Source: Aquabacterium sp. (lineage in GTDB: Bacteria; Pseudomonadota; Gammaproteobacteria; Burkholderiales; Burkholderiaceae_C). From it: DNA of 64,000 bases. Under the pieces are notes generated by a model that saw nothing but the letters and a program-made list of their open reading frames with translations, did no database searches and was not told where the DNA came from. Shown here in pieces: positions 17,837-27,935 of the stretch. Both the position numbers and the translations under genes were made by a program. The stretch is from assembly GCA_023150345.1 (NCBI GenBank), contig JAKLLB010000001.1:62001-126000 (forward strand), in the 5' to 3' direction. Every line of letters begins with the position of its first letter. The first letter of the stretch is position 1.

Positions 17837-20512
17837 ATGAGCATCCGCAACCTCGACTCCTTGTTCTCGCCGATCTCGGTGGCCGTGATCGGTGCATCCG
17901 ACCGGCCCGGGCGGGTCGGCAGCACGGTCTGGCGCAACCTGCGGCGCGCCGGTTTCGGGGGCGCGCTGATGCCGCTGAACCGCAGACTGTCGCAACTGGA
18001 CGGCTGTACCGTGGCCCGTTCCGTGGCCGAACTGCCCCAGGTGCCTGAGCTGGCCGTCATCTGCACGCCACCGGCGTCGGTGCCGGGACTGGTGGCCGAA
18101 CTGGCTGCGGCGGGAACGCGGGCAGCCGTCGTCCTGACGGCGGGGCTGGGCGATGACGAGCGCCGCGCAATGCTGCAGGCTGCGCGCCCTCATCTGCTGC
18201 GCGTGCTGGGGCCCAACTGCATCGGGCTGCAAGTGCCGGCCGCGGGGCTGGACGCGAGCTTTGCGCACGCATGCGCGCTGGATGGCGAACTGGCATTCGT
18301 GTCGCAATCCGGCGCGCTGGTCACCGCCATGCTCGACTGGGCCCGCGGGCGCGGCATTGGATTTTCGAAGGTGGTCTCGCTGGGCGAGCACGCCGATGTC
18401 GACTTCGGCGACATGCTCGACTACCTCGCCAGCGACCCCGCCACGCGGGCGATTCTCCTGTACATCGAGTCGGTGGAGTCGTCACGCAAGTTCATGTCGG
18501 CAGCCCGGGCGGCGGCTCGGAACAAGCCGGTCATCGTTGTCAAGTCCGGTCGCACGGCGCAGGGCCAGCGCGCGGCGGCGTCGCACACCGGCGCACTGGC
18601 CGGTTCCGACCTGGTGTTCGACGCCGCCATCCGCCGTGCGGGCATGCTGCGGGTCGATACCCTGCAGGAGCTCTTCATGGCCGCCGAGACGCTGGCCCGC
18701 TGGCGCGAGAACAAGGCGCAGCGGCTGGTGGTGCTCACCAATGGCGGCGGCGCCGGCGTGATGGCCGCGGATGCGGCGGCCAGTGCCGGCATCGAGCTGG
18801 CGGAACTGCAACCCGAAACGCGCAGCCGGCTCGATGAGGTGCTGCCCACGAACTGGTCTGGCGGCAACCCCATCGACATCATTGGCGACGCTCCGGTGGA
18901 CCGGTACCTGCGCACGATCGAGGCCCTGCGCGCCGACCCCGCCGGCCAGGCCATCCTGTTCGTGCACGCGCCCACGGCCATCGTGCCGGCCGACGACATC
19001 GCCCGCGCCCTGGTACCGCTGGCGGCGGCCCGGCCACCCTATTTGCTGGGTTGCTGGCTGGGCGGACCGGCTGTCGATGCCGCGCGGCGCACCTTTCACG
19101 AGTCCGGCCTCACCGCCTACGCCACGCCCGAGGAGGCCGTGCGTGCCTTTGCGATGCTGGTGGACTACCGACGCAACCAGGAGCAGTTGATGGAGGCCCC
19201 GGCCGCGGCCGCACCGGGCCCGGCAGCCGATGTGGCGGCGGCGCAGGTCGTGGTGGAGCGCGCGCTCGCCGAGGGATGCGAGTGGCTCAGTGAACCTCAG
19301 GCCAAGGCGGTGCTGGCTGCCTACGGCATTGCGGTGGCGACCACGCGCACGGTGCCTGCCGACGCCGACGCGGCGGCCCTGGCGGCGCGGCAGATCGGCT
19401 TCCCGGTGGCTTTGAAAGTGCTGTCGCCTCAGATCAGCCACAAGTCCGACGTCGGCGGCGTCGCGCTCGACCTGGAGGACGAGGCGGCCGTGCGCGCCGC
19501 CGCCACTGCCATGGCCGCGCGCGTGCAGCGCCGTCGACCTGACGCCGTGCTGCAGGGATACACGGTGCAGTCCATGGTGCGCCGAGCCCATGCCCGTGAG
19601 CTCATCGTCGGAGCCAGCATCGACCCGGTGTTCGGCCCGGTGATCCTGTTTGGGCAGGGCGGCGTGGCCGTCGAGGTGCTGGCCGATCGGGCGATCGGTC
19701 TGCCGCCGTTGAATGCGCCGCTGGCGCGTGCGCTGGTGGCGCGCACCCGGGTCGCCCGTTTGCTCGGCGCCTATCGCGATGTGCCGGCTGCCGATCTCGA
19801 CTCGTTGACGGGCGTGCTGGCAGCGGTATCGCAGATGCTGGCAGACCTTCCGCACCTGGCCGAACTGGATGTCAACCCTCTGCTGGTGGATGCGTCGGGG
19901 GCCATTGCGCTGGATGCCCGGATCCGCCTGAGCGCCCGACCCGTGGCCGGTGCCGAGCGCTTTGCGGTGGTGCCGTATCCGGCGCATTGGGTGGAGCAGC
20001 TTTCCTGGCAGGGCCGTTCGCTCACCCTGCGCCCGATCCGGCCGGAGGACGAGGCCCAGCACCTGGAGTTCCTCACCCAGCTCGATCCCGAGGACATCCG
20101 CATGCGCATCTTCTACAGCCGGCGAACCATCGAACGAAGCGAGTTGGCGCGGCTGACGCAGATCGACTATGCGCGCGAGATCGCCTTCGTCGCTGTTGCG
20201 CCCGGTCCTGACGGACGGGAGCAGACGCTGGGTGTTGCGCGGGCGGTCATCGATCCGGACAACCAGGACGCCGAGTTCGGCGTGATCGTGCGCTCCGAGC
20301 TCAAGGGCGGCGGCCTGGGCGAGTTGCTGATGCGCAAGCTCATCCGCACCCTCGACGCGCACGGCACGCGCCGCCTGGTGGGCACCGTGCTGGTGGAAAA
20401 CGCCCGCATGCTGCAGCTGGCCCAGGACCTGGGATTCACGGTACACCGGGTCGTGCCGGGTTCCGACACGCGCGACATCGAACTGCCGCTGGCAGCCGCC
20501 AGGGCCGACTGA
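17837..20512 (+). CDS. Pat/YfiQ-type protein acetyltransferase (acyl-CoA synthetase-GNAT fusion)
   Basis: An 891-residue fusion. Residues 1-460 are an NDP-forming acyl-CoA synthetase-like part: CoA-binding VAVIGASDRPGRVG, then VLGPNCIGL and ASHTGALAGSD. Residues about 470-700 are an ATP-grasp-like part. Residues about 720-885 are a GNAT acetyltransferase domain with the acetyl-CoA loop ELKGGGLGELLMRKL. This is the Pat/Pka architecture that acetylates lysines, classically the catalytic lysine of acetyl-CoA synthetase. Acs is encoded 0.8 kb downstream, which supports that role. The SHTG histidine is retained, so residual synthetase chemistry cannot be excluded. Confidence 0.88.
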   Translation: MSIRNLDSLFSPISVAVIGASDRPGRVGSTVWRNLRRAGFGGALMPLNRRLSQLDGCTVARSVAELPQVPELAVICTPPASVPGLVAELAAAGTRAAVVLTAGLGDDERRAMLQAARPHLLRVLGPNCIGLQVPAAGLDASFAHACALDGELAFVSQSGALVTAMLDWARGRGIGFSKVVSLGEHADVDFGDMLDYLASDPATRAILLYIESVESSRKFMSAARAAARNKPVIVVKSGRTAQGQRAAASHTGALAGSDLVFDAAIRRAGMLRVDTLQELFMAAETLARWRENKAQRLVVLTNGGGAGVMAADAAASAGIELAELQPETRSRLDEVLPTNWSGGNPIDIIGDAPVDRYLRTIEALRADPAGQAILFVHAPTAIVPADDIARALVPLAAARPPYLLGCWLGGPAVDAARRTFHESGLTAYATPEEAVRAFAMLVDYRRNQEQLMEAPAAAAPGPAADVAAAQVVVERALAEGCEWLSEPQAKAVLAAYGIAVATTRTVPADADAAALAARQIGFPVALKVLSPQISHKSDVGGVALDLEDEAAVRAAATAMAARVQRRRPDAVLQGYTVQSMVRRAHARELIVGASIDPVFGPVILFGQGGVAVEVLADRAIGLPPLNAPLARALVARTRVARLLGAYRDVPAADLDSLTGVLAAVSQMLADLPHLAELDVNPLLVDASGAIALDARIRLSARPVAGAERFAVVPYPAHWVEQLSWQGRSLTLRPIRPEDEAQHLEFLTQLDPEDIRMRIFYSRRTIERSELARLTQIDYAREIAFVAVAPGPDGREQTLGVARAVIDPDNQDAEFGVIVRSELKGGGLGELLMRKLIRTLDAHGTRRLVGTVLVENARMLQLAQDLGFTVHRVVPGSDTRDIELPLAAARAD

Positions 20513-20543
20513 ACCGGCTAGAGCTGCCCGCCACGGGCGGTCG

Positions 20544-21194
20544 TCAGTGTCGACTGGCGGCGGGCGCGTTCATGAGCCTGTCGGCCAGCGCGATCGACAG
20601 CGCCGAGAACAGGAATGCGATGTGGATCAACGTCTGCCAGATCAGTACCTTGTCCTCGTAGTTCGCCGCATTGATGAAGGTCTTGAGCAGGTGGATCGAG
20701 CTGATGCCGATGATGGCAGTGGCGAGCTTGACCTTCAGAACCGACGCATTCACGTGGCTCAGCCATTCGGGCTGGTCGGGGTGGCCCTCGAGGCGCAGGC
20801 GTGACACGAAGGTCTCATAGCCACCCACGATGACCATGATGAGCAGGTTGCTGATCATCACCACATCGATCAGCCCGAGCACCACGAGCATGATGATGGT
20901 CTCGCCCAGTTGCTTGATGGGCTCGTAGCCCACTGTGCGCCCGGCGGCATCGAGGATGGGCGTGCCCTTGTACCCCAGGCTGCTGACCAGTTTCTGCAAG
21001 GCGCCCGCGTCGCCCATGGCCGCTTCGATCAGGTGGACCAGTTCGACCCAGAAGTGGAAGACATACACGGCCTGGGCCAGGATCAGCCCCAGATACAGCG
21101 GCAGCTGCAGCCAGCGGCTGGCGAATATCATGGCCGGCAGGGGCGGAAGGCGTCCGCGGGACAAGGGTTCGGTACTCTCGGTTGGGCGGGCCAT
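20544..21194 (-). CDS. UPF0114 (YqhA-like, TIGR00645) membrane protein
   Basis: A 216-residue inner-membrane protein of the UPF0114/YqhA family, function unknown. Four hydrophobic segments are seen. The family signature is present: FASRWLQLPLYLGLI near the start, then LIDVVMISNLLIMVIVGGYE and KVKLATAIIGISSIHLLKTF. It sits convergent with the Pat gene (31 bases between stops) and divergent from acs, in the middle of the Pat-Acs pair. Confidence 0.88.
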   Translation of the reverse strand: MARPTESTEPLSRGRLPPLPAMIFASRWLQLPLYLGLILAQAVYVFHFWVELVHLIEAAMGDAGALQKLVSSLGYKGTPILDAAGRTVGYEPIKQLGETIIMLVVLGLIDVVMISNLLIMVIVGGYETFVSRLRLEGHPDQPEWLSHVNASVLKVKLATAIIGISSIHLLKTFINAANYEDKVLIWQTLIHIAFLFSALSIALADRLMNAPAASRH

Positions 21195-21337
21195 GCGGCG
21201 GTTGGGCTAGGGAAACCCCGTGGATTCTACTGGCCGACTGTGTCACGCTGGCGAAGTAAGGGGTTCGTAAGAGCCCGTGCCTATGGTCGCCACCACCGTC
21301 CATCCATCCATCCAACCCCGCTTGCAGGAGACCCCCA

Positions 21338-23317
21338 ATGAGTGCCGCAGAAGGTTCGCACGAGCTCAAGATCTATGCCCCGTCCGAAGCCGCGGTGCGT
21401 TCGGCCACCATTTCGGGCATGCCGGCCTATGAGGCTTTGGTCAAGGAAGCGACCGACGACCACGCGGGATTCTGGGCGCGCCAGGCCCGTGAGCTTCTGA
21501 GCTGGAAGAAGCCGTTCACCCGCTCGCTCGACGACAGCGAGGCGCCGTTCTTCCGCTGGTTCGAGGACGGGACCCTGAACGTGTCGTACAACTGCCTGGA
21601 CCGGCATGTCGAAGCCGGGCGTGGCGACAAGGTTGCCATCATCTTCGAGGCCGACGACGGCACCGTCACCCGGGCCACCTATGCCGATCTGCTGGCGCGC
21701 ACCTGCCGCATGGCCAACGTGCTCAAGTCGCGCGGTGTCAAGCGCGGCGACCGCGTCGTCATCTACATGCCGATGAGCATCGAGGGCGTGGTCGCCATGC
21801 AGGCCTGCGCCCGCATCGGTGCCACGCACTCGGTCGTGTTCGGCGGCTTCTCGGCCCAGAGCCTGCGCGACCGCATCAACGACGCCGGCGCCGTGATGGT
21901 CATCACCGCTGACGAGCAGCTGCGCGGTGGCAAGCAACTGCCGCTGAAGGCCATCGTCGACGAGGCCATTGCACTGGGCGGTTGCGATACGCTGGGCACG
22001 GTCATTGTCTACAAGCGCACCGGCGGCACGATCGCCTGGCACGATGGGCGCGACATCTGGCTGCACGAAGCATTGGCTGGGCAGTCCGCCAGTTGCGAGC
22101 CCGAGTGGGTGAGCGCCGAGCACCCGCTGTTCCTGCTCTACACCTCTGGTTCCACCGGCAAGCCCAAGGGCGTGCAGCACTCCACCGGCGGCTACCTGCT
22201 GCATGCGGCCATCACCACGAAGTGGACCTTCGACCTCAAGCCCGATGACGTCTTCTGGTGCACCGCCGACATCGGCTGGGTAACCGGGCACACCTACATC
22301 GCCTATGGCCCGCTGGCGCTCGGCGGCACCGAGATCGTCTTCGAAGGCATCCCCACTTATCCCGATGCCGGCCGGTTCTGGAAGATGATCCAGGACCACA
22401 AGGTCACCATCTTCTATACCGCGCCTACGGCAATCCGCTCGCTGATCAAGGCCGCGGAGAGCAACGCGGCCGTTCATCCGCGCCAATACGATCTCACTTC
22501 GCTGCGCATCCTGGGGTCAGTGGGCGAGCCCATCAACCCGGCGGCCTGGGAGTGGTACCACGCCAACGTCGGCGGCGGGCGTTGCCCGATCGTCGACACC
22601 TGGTGGCAGACCGAAACGGGCGGCCACATGATCACGCCCATGCCGGGCGCCACGCCGCTGGTTCCGGGATCGTGCACGTTGCCGTTCCCCGGCATCGATG
22701 CCGCGATCGTGGACGAAACCGGCCTCGACGTGCCCAACGGGCAGGGCGGCATACTGGTGGTCAAGAAGCCGTGGCCCGGCATGATCCGCACGATCTGGGG
22801 TGACCCCGATCGCTACAAGAAGAGCTACTACCCGGCCGAGCTCAAGGGTTACTACCTCGCGGGAGACGGTGCCAGTCGCGACGCGAAGACCGGTTATTTC
22901 ACGATCACGGGGCGCATCGACGACGTGCTCAACGTCTCGGGCCACCGCATGGGCACCATGGAGATCGAGTCCGCGCTGGTCAGCCACACCGAACTGGTGG
23001 CCGAGGCCGCGGTGGTCGGCCGCCCCGATGACACCACGGGCGAGGCCATCTGCGCGTTCGTGGTGCTCAAGCGAGCACGACCCACGGGCGACGAGGCCAA
23101 GAAGATTGCCAACGAGCTGCGCAACTGGGTGGCCAAGGAAATCGGCCCGATCGCCAAGCCCAAGGACATCCGCTTCGGCGACAACTTGCCCAAGACCCGA
23201 TCGGGCAAGATCATGCGTCGGTTGCTGCGGGCCATCGCCAAGGGCGAACAGATCACCCAGGACACCTCCACCCTGGAGAATCCGGCCATCCTGGAGCAGT
23301 TGTCCGAGAACAACTGA
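21338..23317 (+). CDS. acs: Acetate--CoA ligase (acetyl-CoA synthetase)
   Basis: Converts acetate, ATP and CoA to acetyl-CoA through acetyl-AMP. The 659-residue length is typical. The AMP-binding P-loop is [11 protein letters not shown], and further motifs are [13 protein letters not shown] and [16 protein letters not shown]. The catalytic lysine is K624 in [12 protein letters not shown], the classical site of inhibitory acetylation by Pat enzymes. A good ribosome binding site (AGGAG) precedes the ATG. A strong hairpin terminator follows at 23365. Regulation by the nearby acetyltransferase is inferred. Confidence 0.97.
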   Translation: MSAAEGSHELKIYAPSEAAVRSATISGMPAYEALVKEATDDHAGFWARQARELLSWKKPFTRSLDDSEAPFFRWFEDGTLNVSYNCLDRHVEAGRGDKVAIIFEADDGTVTRATYADLLARTCRMANVLKSRGVKRGDRVVIYMPMSIEGVVAMQACARIGATHSVVFGGFSAQSLRDRINDAGAVMVITADEQLRGGKQLPLKAIVDEAIALGGCDTLGTVIVYKRTGGTIAWHDGRDIWLHEALAGQSASCEPEWVSAEHPLFLLYTSGSTGKPKGVQHSTGGYLLHAAITTKWTFDLKPDDVFWCTADIGWVTGHTYIAYGPLALGGTEIVFEGIPTYPDAGRFWKMIQDHKVTIFYTAPTAIRSLIKAAESNAAVHPRQYDLTSLRILGSVGEPINPAAWEWYHANVGGGRCPIVDTWWQTETGGHMITPMPGATPLVPGSCTLPFPGIDAAIVDETGLDVPNGQGGILVVKKPWPGMIRTIWGDPDRYKKSYYPAELKGYYLAGDGASRDAKTGYFTITGRIDDVLNVSGHRMGTMEIESALVSHTELVAEAAVVGRPDDTTGEAICAFVVLKRARPTGDEAKKIANELRNWVAKEIGPIAKPKDIRFGDNLPKTRSGKIMRRLLRAIAKGEQITQDTSTLENPAILEQLSENN

Positions 23318-23364
23318 GTCCGGCAGTTCGCTGTGCGGCCCGCCGCACCGTACAGGCAAATGGC

Positions 23365-23394
23365 AAAGGGCCCGCGGATGCGGGCCCTTTTTTT
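23365..23394 (+). terminator. Rho-independent terminator after acs
   Basis: An 11-bp perfect GC-rich stem (AAAGGGCCCGC / GCGGGCCCTTT) with a GGAT loop, followed by an uninterrupted run of T to 23394. It ends acs transcription. The A-rich left side is too short for a convincing terminator for the convergent cytochrome gene, though partial bidirectional activity is possible. Confidence 0.92.
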
Positions 23395-23432
23395 CGGTTC
23401 TCACGTGCTGGCGCCGGAGGCCAGCTGAGCGA

Positions 23433-23738
23433 TCACTTCTTGGTGGCAAGCACCCAGGCGACCAGCTTGTCGGCCTCATCCTTGCTCACGGCATTCGCGG
23501 GCATCGGGATCTGGCCCCACACGCCGGTACCGCCCTTGATCACCTTGTCGGCGAGCTTGGCCGCGGCGTCCTTCTGGCCGGCGTACTTGGCGGCGATGTC
23601 CTTGAAGGCCGGGCCGACCATCTTCTTGTCGACGGCGTGGCAGGCCATGCAGTTCTTGGCCTTGGCCAGGTCGGCATTGGCGAAAGCGGGGCCGGCCACA
23701 ACGGCGGCCACGGCGGCGATAAGGGCAAACTTCTTCAT
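23433..23738 (-). CDS. Periplasmic class I cytochrome c
   Basis: A 101-residue monohaem cytochrome of the c-551/c-552 type. A cleavable signal peptide covers residues 1-20 (ending GPAFA). The haem attachment motif is C30-MA-C33-H34, and the likely axial methionine is M79 in WGQIPMPAN. It would shuttle electrons in the periplasm to a terminal oxidase or other reductase. It is a single gene, convergent with acs, with a purine-rich ribosome binding site before its ATG. Confidence 0.92.
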   Translation of the reverse strand: MKKFALIAAVAAVVAGPAFANADLAKAKNCMACHAVDKKMVGPAFKDIAAKYAGQKDAAAKLADKVIKGGTGVWGQIPMPANAVSKDEADKLVAWVLATKK

Positions 23739-23861
23739 GGGGTCCTTTCGTGGGTCTTCCAGATGGGCTGTGGGTTACAGTGCCCACCTGTGTCAACGGA
23801 TTCTAAACGGGCCGGTTGACGCGACACTGTCGCCGTCCACCGCCGGGGAAGGGCTGCCAGC

Positions 23862-24137
23862 ATGTGGTTCGTCGTGATCGGATGCCTACTGGTCCTGCTG
23901 AAGATCGCCGGTGTGACCTTTGTCGCGAACTGGAACTGGCTGCTGGTGCTGGCGCCGTTTGCGCTGGCCGCCATCTGGTGGGTGGTGGCCGATGCCACGG
24001 GATACACCAAGCGGCGCGAGGCCGAGCGCGAGGACGAGCGGGTGCGCGCGCGCCGCGAGCGCCACCTCGACAACATGGGTCTCAACGTCAAGCGCGGGCG
24101 CCCCACGGGTAAGCCGCGCGTGCCCTCCGACGACTGA
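23862..24137 (+). CDS. Small Trp-rich membrane protein (TIGR04438-like)
   Basis: A 91-residue protein with two hydrophobic segments (residues 2-18 and 25-43) and a tryptophan-rich centre (NWNWLLVL, IWWVVADATGYTKRREAE). A highly charged arginine/glutamate tail ends in RPTGKPRVPSDD. This matches the small Trp-rich family seen in Burkholderiales; no function is known. It lies 120 bases before lgt, divergent from the cytochrome gene, and may be co-transcribed with lgt-dnaQ. Confidence 0.8.
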   Translation: MWFVVIGCLLVLLKIAGVTFVANWNWLLVLAPFALAAIWWVVADATGYTKRREAEREDERVRARRERHLDNMGLNVKRGRPTGKPRVPSDD

Positions 24138-24257
24138 GGTCACGCAGCCGCCCTTGTCGCCGGGCGTGCGGCACCGGGTCCGGCGGGCGATGCGGCGACA
24201 ATGCCGCGCGCAGCGGCCGCGCCGGCGCCGCCATCCAATGCGAGGAGCCGAATCCCG

Positions 24258-25058
24258 ATGCTGGTGCATCCCCAGTTCAATCCGGTGGCGCTGGCCATCG
24301 GCCCGGTACAGATCCACTGGTACGGACTGACCTATCTCGTGGCCTTCGGCCTGTTCTTCATGCTGGCGCTGTCGCGAGCGCGCCAGCCGTGGTACGCCCG
24401 CAACGGCTGGAGCCGGGCCCAGGTCGAAGACCTGCTGTTCTGGGGTGTTCTGGGCGTTGTGGTGGGCGGGCGGCTGGGCTATGCGCTGTTCTACAAGACG
24501 GCCCACTACGCCCAGAACCCGCTCGAGATCCTTGCCGTCTGGAAGGGCGGCATGAGCTTCCATGGCGGCATGCTGGGCGTGATCGTCGCGTTGGCCATCT
24601 ACTCCTGGCGCCGAGGTCGGCCATGGCTCGAGACCACCGATCTGGTCGCACCGTGCGTGCCGACCGGACTCGCAAGCGGGCGCATCGGCAACTTCATCAA
24701 TGGCGAACTCTGGGGCCGCCCGGCCGACGCGTCACTTCCATGGGCCATGGTGTTCCCCCAGGCACCCGATGCGCAACCACGCCATCCGTCGCAGCTCTAC
24801 CAATTCGCTCTCGAGGGCGTGCTGCTGTTTGCGCTGCTGTGGCTGTATGCGCGCAAGCCGCGAGCCACCGGCCAGGTGTCGGGCGCGTTCCTTTTCGGCT
24901 ATGGTGCGTTTCGGTTCATCGCCGAGTACTTTCGTGAACCCGATGCCCACCTCGGGCTGCTGGCGCTGGGCATGAGCATGGGCCAGTGGCTGTGCGTGCC
25001 CATGCTGGTCGGTGGTGCTGCCCTCTGGGCGTGGGCTCGCAACCGCAGGGAGCACTGA
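24258..25058 (+). CDS. lgt: Prolipoprotein diacylglyceryl transferase
   Basis: Transfers diacylglycerol from phosphatidylglycerol to the lipobox cysteine of prolipoproteins in the inner membrane. The 266-residue product has seven membrane segments. Motifs are [12 protein letters not shown], the [10 protein letters not shown] block and the Lgt signature [15 protein letters not shown]. The start is fixed by the [11 protein letters not shown] opening and a GAGGAG ribosome binding site. It overlaps dnaQ at TGATG (25056-25060). Confidence 0.96.
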   Translation: MLVHPQFNPVALAIGPVQIHWYGLTYLVAFGLFFMLALSRARQPWYARNGWSRAQVEDLLFWGVLGVVVGGRLGYALFYKTAHYAQNPLEILAVWKGGMSFHGGMLGVIVALAIYSWRRGRPWLETTDLVAPCVPTGLASGRIGNFINGELWGRPADASLPWAMVFPQAPDAQPRHPSQLYQFALEGVLLFALLWLYARKPRATGQVSGAFLFGYGAFRFIAEYFREPDAHLGLLALGMSMGQWLCVPMLVGGAALWAWARNRREH

Positions 25059-25765
25059 TGCGCCAGATCTTCTTCGACACCGAGACCACAGGCCTGAGCC
25101 CCGAGAGCGGCGATCGCATCGTCGAGATCGGCTGCATTGAGATGGTCAACCGGCGGCTGACCGGCAACACGCTGCACCTGTATCTCAACCCGGAGCGCAA
25201 GGGCAGCGAGGACGCGATCCGTATTCACGGCCTGACCGACGAGTTCCTTGCCGACAAGCCACGATTCGCAGAGGTGGTCGACCGGCTGCTCGCCTTTCTG
25301 CGCGACGCCGAAATCGTGATCCACAACGCCGGCTTCGACGTGGGCTTCGTCAATGCGGAACTGGCCCGACTGGGACGCGAGCCCATCCATACCGTGGTGG
25401 GGCAGGTGACCGACACCCTGGCGATGGCTCGCGAGATGTTCCCGGGCAAAGCCAATTCGCTGGATGCGTTGTGCAAGCGCCTGGAGGTCGACAACTCGAA
25501 CCGCAGCCTGCATGGTGCTCTGCTCGATGCCGGCCTGCTGGCTGAGGTGTACATCCGAATGACGCGGGGGCAGGACACGCTGGTGATCGCCCACGAGACG
25601 GGAAGCACCGCGGGCACAGGCGACCTGCCCGCGGTCGACCTGTCGACCTTCGAACTGGCGCTGGTCGAGCCCACGGCGGAGGAGCTCGCGGCGCACGAAG
25701 CGGTACTCGCCGACCTCGACAAGGCCAGCGGCGGCAAGTCGGTCTGGCGACCGGCTGTGGCATAA
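25058..25765 (+). CDS. dnaQ: DNA polymerase III epsilon subunit (3'-5' exonuclease)
   Basis: Proofreading exonuclease of the replicative polymerase. The 235-residue product has the DEDDh motifs: Exo I FFDTETTGLSPESGDRIVEIG, Exo II HNAGFDVGFVNAEL, and Exo III with HGALLDAGLLAEVY (His and Asp). The C-terminal region binding the alpha subunit is also present. It is translationally coupled to lgt. tRNA-Val(CAC) follows 85 bases downstream. Confidence 0.95.
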   Translation: MRQIFFDTETTGLSPESGDRIVEIGCIEMVNRRLTGNTLHLYLNPERKGSEDAIRIHGLTDEFLADKPRFAEVVDRLLAFLRDAEIVIHNAGFDVGFVNAELARLGREPIHTVVGQVTDTLAMAREMFPGKANSLDALCKRLEVDNSNRSLHGALLDAGLLAEVYIRMTRGQDTLVIAHETGSTAGTGDLPAVDLSTFELALVEPTAEELAAHEAVLADLDKASGGKSVWRPAVA

Positions 25766-25850
25766 TGCGAGCTTCGCCAGGGGGCGCGGTCGGCTCGACT
25801 GCCCGATTCAGGGTCTGCAGCTGCGGGCACCTGCGCGAACCCGGAATACC

Positions 25851-25925
25851 GGGCGGTTAGCTCAGCGGTAGAGCACTGCCTTCACACGGCAGGGGTCGCA
25901 GGTTCGAACCCTGCACCGCCCACCA
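25851..25925 (+). tRNA. tRNA-Val (anticodon CAC)
   Basis: A complete 75-nt cloverleaf with CCA encoded. The acceptor stem GGGCGGT pairs with ACCGCCC. The D arm has GCTC/GAGC. The anticodon stem CTGCC/GGCAG carries loop TTCACAC, with anticodon CAC reading GUG. The T arm is GCAGG TTCGAAC CCTGC. A hairpin terminator follows within 10 bases. Confidence 0.97.
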
Positions 25926-25934
25926 GAACAGCGC

Positions 25935-25968
25935 AGGCCTTGCAAGTCATTGACTTGCAAGGCCTTTT
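25935..25968 (+). terminator. Terminator after tRNA-Val(CAC)
   Basis: A near-perfect inverted repeat (AGGCCTTGCAAG / CTTGCAAGGCCT around a small loop) followed by TTTT. It ends the dnaQ/tRNA transcript. The next 230 bases, to the ETF-QO stop at 26201, contain no gene I can support. Confidence 0.85.
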
Positions 25969-26200
25969 GCTTGGGATTCCCGCTCGCGGTGCCGTTTGTG
26001 CTGTGGGTTCCGGGCGTGTGCTCTAAGTGCGGCCAGCGCGACAGCTCGCCCAGCCTTCCATGTCGATGTGTACGCGGGCGGCACGCCGAGAGCCATGATC
26101 GTCGGCTTCCGGCGCACGGCAAGCCGATTCGTTGCGCGGACCTGACGGCGGCGTCGACCGCCACCGTCGCTGCATTGGCACCCGCGCCCTCGGCGCGCGA

Positions 26201-27889
26201 TCACATGCCCGCGTAGTTCGGCCCGCCGCCACCTTCGGGAGTCACCCAGACGATGTTCTGGGTCGGGTCCTTGATGTCGCAGGTCTTGCAGTGCACGCAG
26301 TTCTGCGCGTTGATCTGCAGGCGATCGCTGCCGTCGTCGTTCTTGACGAATTCGTAGACGCCAGCCGGGCAATAACGGCCCTCGGGGCCTGCGTACTTGG
26401 CCAGGTTGAGATCGACCGGGACGCGCGCATCCTTGAGCGTCAGGTGCGCGGGCTGGTTTTCCTCGTGGTTGGTGTTGCTGATGAACACCGAGGAAAGACG
26501 ATCGAAGGTGATCGAGCCGTCGGGCTTCGGGTAGTCGATCTTCTCGCACTCGCTGGCTGGCCGCAGCGCGAGGTGATCGGCGCGCTCACCATGCAACGTC
26601 CATGGCGGCGCATTGACGCCCAGCTTGGGCAGCAGCCACTGCTCGATGCCGGTCATCACGTTGCCGATCAACTTGCCCTTCTTGAACCAGAGCTTGAAGT
26701 TCTTCGACCGCTCGAGCTCCTTGTGCAGCCAACTGCGCTCGAAGGCCTGGGGATAGGCGCTCAGTTCGTCGTGGCTGCGTCCGGCGCCCAGCGCTTCGAA
26801 GGCGGCCTCGGCAGCGAGCATGCCGGTCTTGATGGCGGCATGGCTGCCCTTGATGCGCGAGGCATTCAGGTAGCCCGCATCGCAGCCCACCAGCGCGCCG
26901 CCGGGAAACACCGTCTTGGGCAGCGCGTGCAGGCCGCCGTTGTTGATGGCACGCGCGCCGTACCCGATGCGCTTGCCACCCTCGAGCGTCTTGCGGATCG
27001 CCGGGTGCGTCTTCCAGCGCTGCATCTCCTCGAACGGGCTCATCCAGGGGTTCTGGTAGTCCAGACCGAGAACGAAGCCCAGCGTGACCTTGCCGCCTTC
27101 CAGGTGATAGAGGAAACCGCCGCCGAAGCTCTCGTCCTCGATGGGCCAGCCGGCTGTGTGGATGACCAGGCCCGGCTGTGCTTGCGCGGGGTCGACCTCC
27201 CAGAGCTCCTTGATGCCGATGGCATAGCTTTGCGGATCGCGCCCAGCATCGAGGCCGAACTTCGAAATGAGCTGCTTGCCCAGGTGCCCGCGCGCGCCTT
27301 CGGCGAACAGGGTGTACTTTCCGAGCAGTTCCATGCCCAGTTGGAACCCGTCGTGCGGCTGTCCGTCGCGGCCGATACCGAGGTTGCCGGTGGCCACCCC
27401 ACGCACCGCACCCGCGTCGTCGTACAGCACCTCTGCCGCCGTGAAGCCTGGAAACACCTCGACGCCCAGCGCCTCGGCCTGTTCGCCCAACCACTTCACC
27501 ACGGCGCCCAACGCCACCACGTAGTTGCCGTGGTTGTGGAAGCACTCGGGCACCAGCCAGGCCGGGGTGGTGGCGGTGCCGCCGTCGCCGCGCAGGAAGA
27601 GCACGCGGTCATCGGTGACGGGCTGGTTCAGCGGTGCGCCGCGTTCCTTCCAGTCCGGGAACAGCTCGTTCATGGCGATCGGGTCCATCACGGCGCCCGA
27701 CAGCGTGTGTGCGCCAGGCTCGGAGCCTTTCTCGAGCACGACGACGGACACGTCACGACCGGCCTGGGCCGCCAGTTGCTTCAGGCGGATGGCCGCCGCC
27801 AAGCCGGCCGGCCCGCCGCCCACGACGACCACGTCGTACTCCATCGACTCGCGCGGGCCGAACTGTTCGAGGATCTCCTGGGTGGTCAT
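26201..27889 (-). CDS. Electron transfer flavoprotein-ubiquinone oxidoreductase
   Basis: Inner-membrane-associated flavoprotein that moves electrons from electron transfer flavoprotein (fed by acyl-CoA and choline/sarcosine-type dehydrogenases) to ubiquinone. The 562 residues match the family. There is an FAD-binding VVVVGGGPAGLAAAIRLKQL at the N-terminus, and a central GGLHALPKTVFPGGALVGCDAGYLN block. The C-terminal 4Fe-4S ferredoxin-like motif has cysteines in GRYCPAG and NCVHCKTCDIKDP. It is divergent from an SDR gene across a long palindrome at 27936-27963, which may be its operator. Confidence 0.95.
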   Translation of the reverse strand: MTTQEILEQFGPRESMEYDVVVVGGGPAGLAAAIRLKQLAAQAGRDVSVVVLEKGSEPGAHTLSGAVMDPIAMNELFPDWKERGAPLNQPVTDDRVLFLRGDGGTATTPAWLVPECFHNHGNYVVALGAVVKWLGEQAEALGVEVFPGFTAAEVLYDDAGAVRGVATGNLGIGRDGQPHDGFQLGMELLGKYTLFAEGARGHLGKQLISKFGLDAGRDPQSYAIGIKELWEVDPAQAQPGLVIHTAGWPIEDESFGGGFLYHLEGGKVTLGFVLGLDYQNPWMSPFEEMQRWKTHPAIRKTLEGGKRIGYGARAINNGGLHALPKTVFPGGALVGCDAGYLNASRIKGSHAAIKTGMLAAEAAFEALGAGRSHDELSAYPQAFERSWLHKELERSKNFKLWFKKGKLIGNVMTGIEQWLLPKLGVNAPPWTLHGERADHLALRPASECEKIDYPKPDGSITFDRLSSVFISNTNHEENQPAHLTLKDARVPVDLNLAKYAGPEGRYCPAGVYEFVKNDDGSDRLQINAQNCVHCKTCDIKDPTQNIVWVTPEGGGGPNYAGM

Positions 27890-27935
27890 GGGGTGGGTTC
27901 CGGCAGGGGGATGCAGGATTCTACGCGTGGAGATC

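Noticed and set aside
20544..21194. Treating the UPF0114 gene as an Acs/Pat partner
   Set aside because: It is on the opposite strand with no known link to acetate metabolism; adjacency alone is insufficient.
21295..21315. Short CATC/ATCC direct repeats before acs
   Set aside because: Only three or so copies of a 4-mer; too short to be a meaningful repeat.
21195..21337. Riboswitch upstream of acs
   Set aside because: No conserved aptamer-like paired elements could be recognised in the 143 bases between the UPF0114 start and the acs start.
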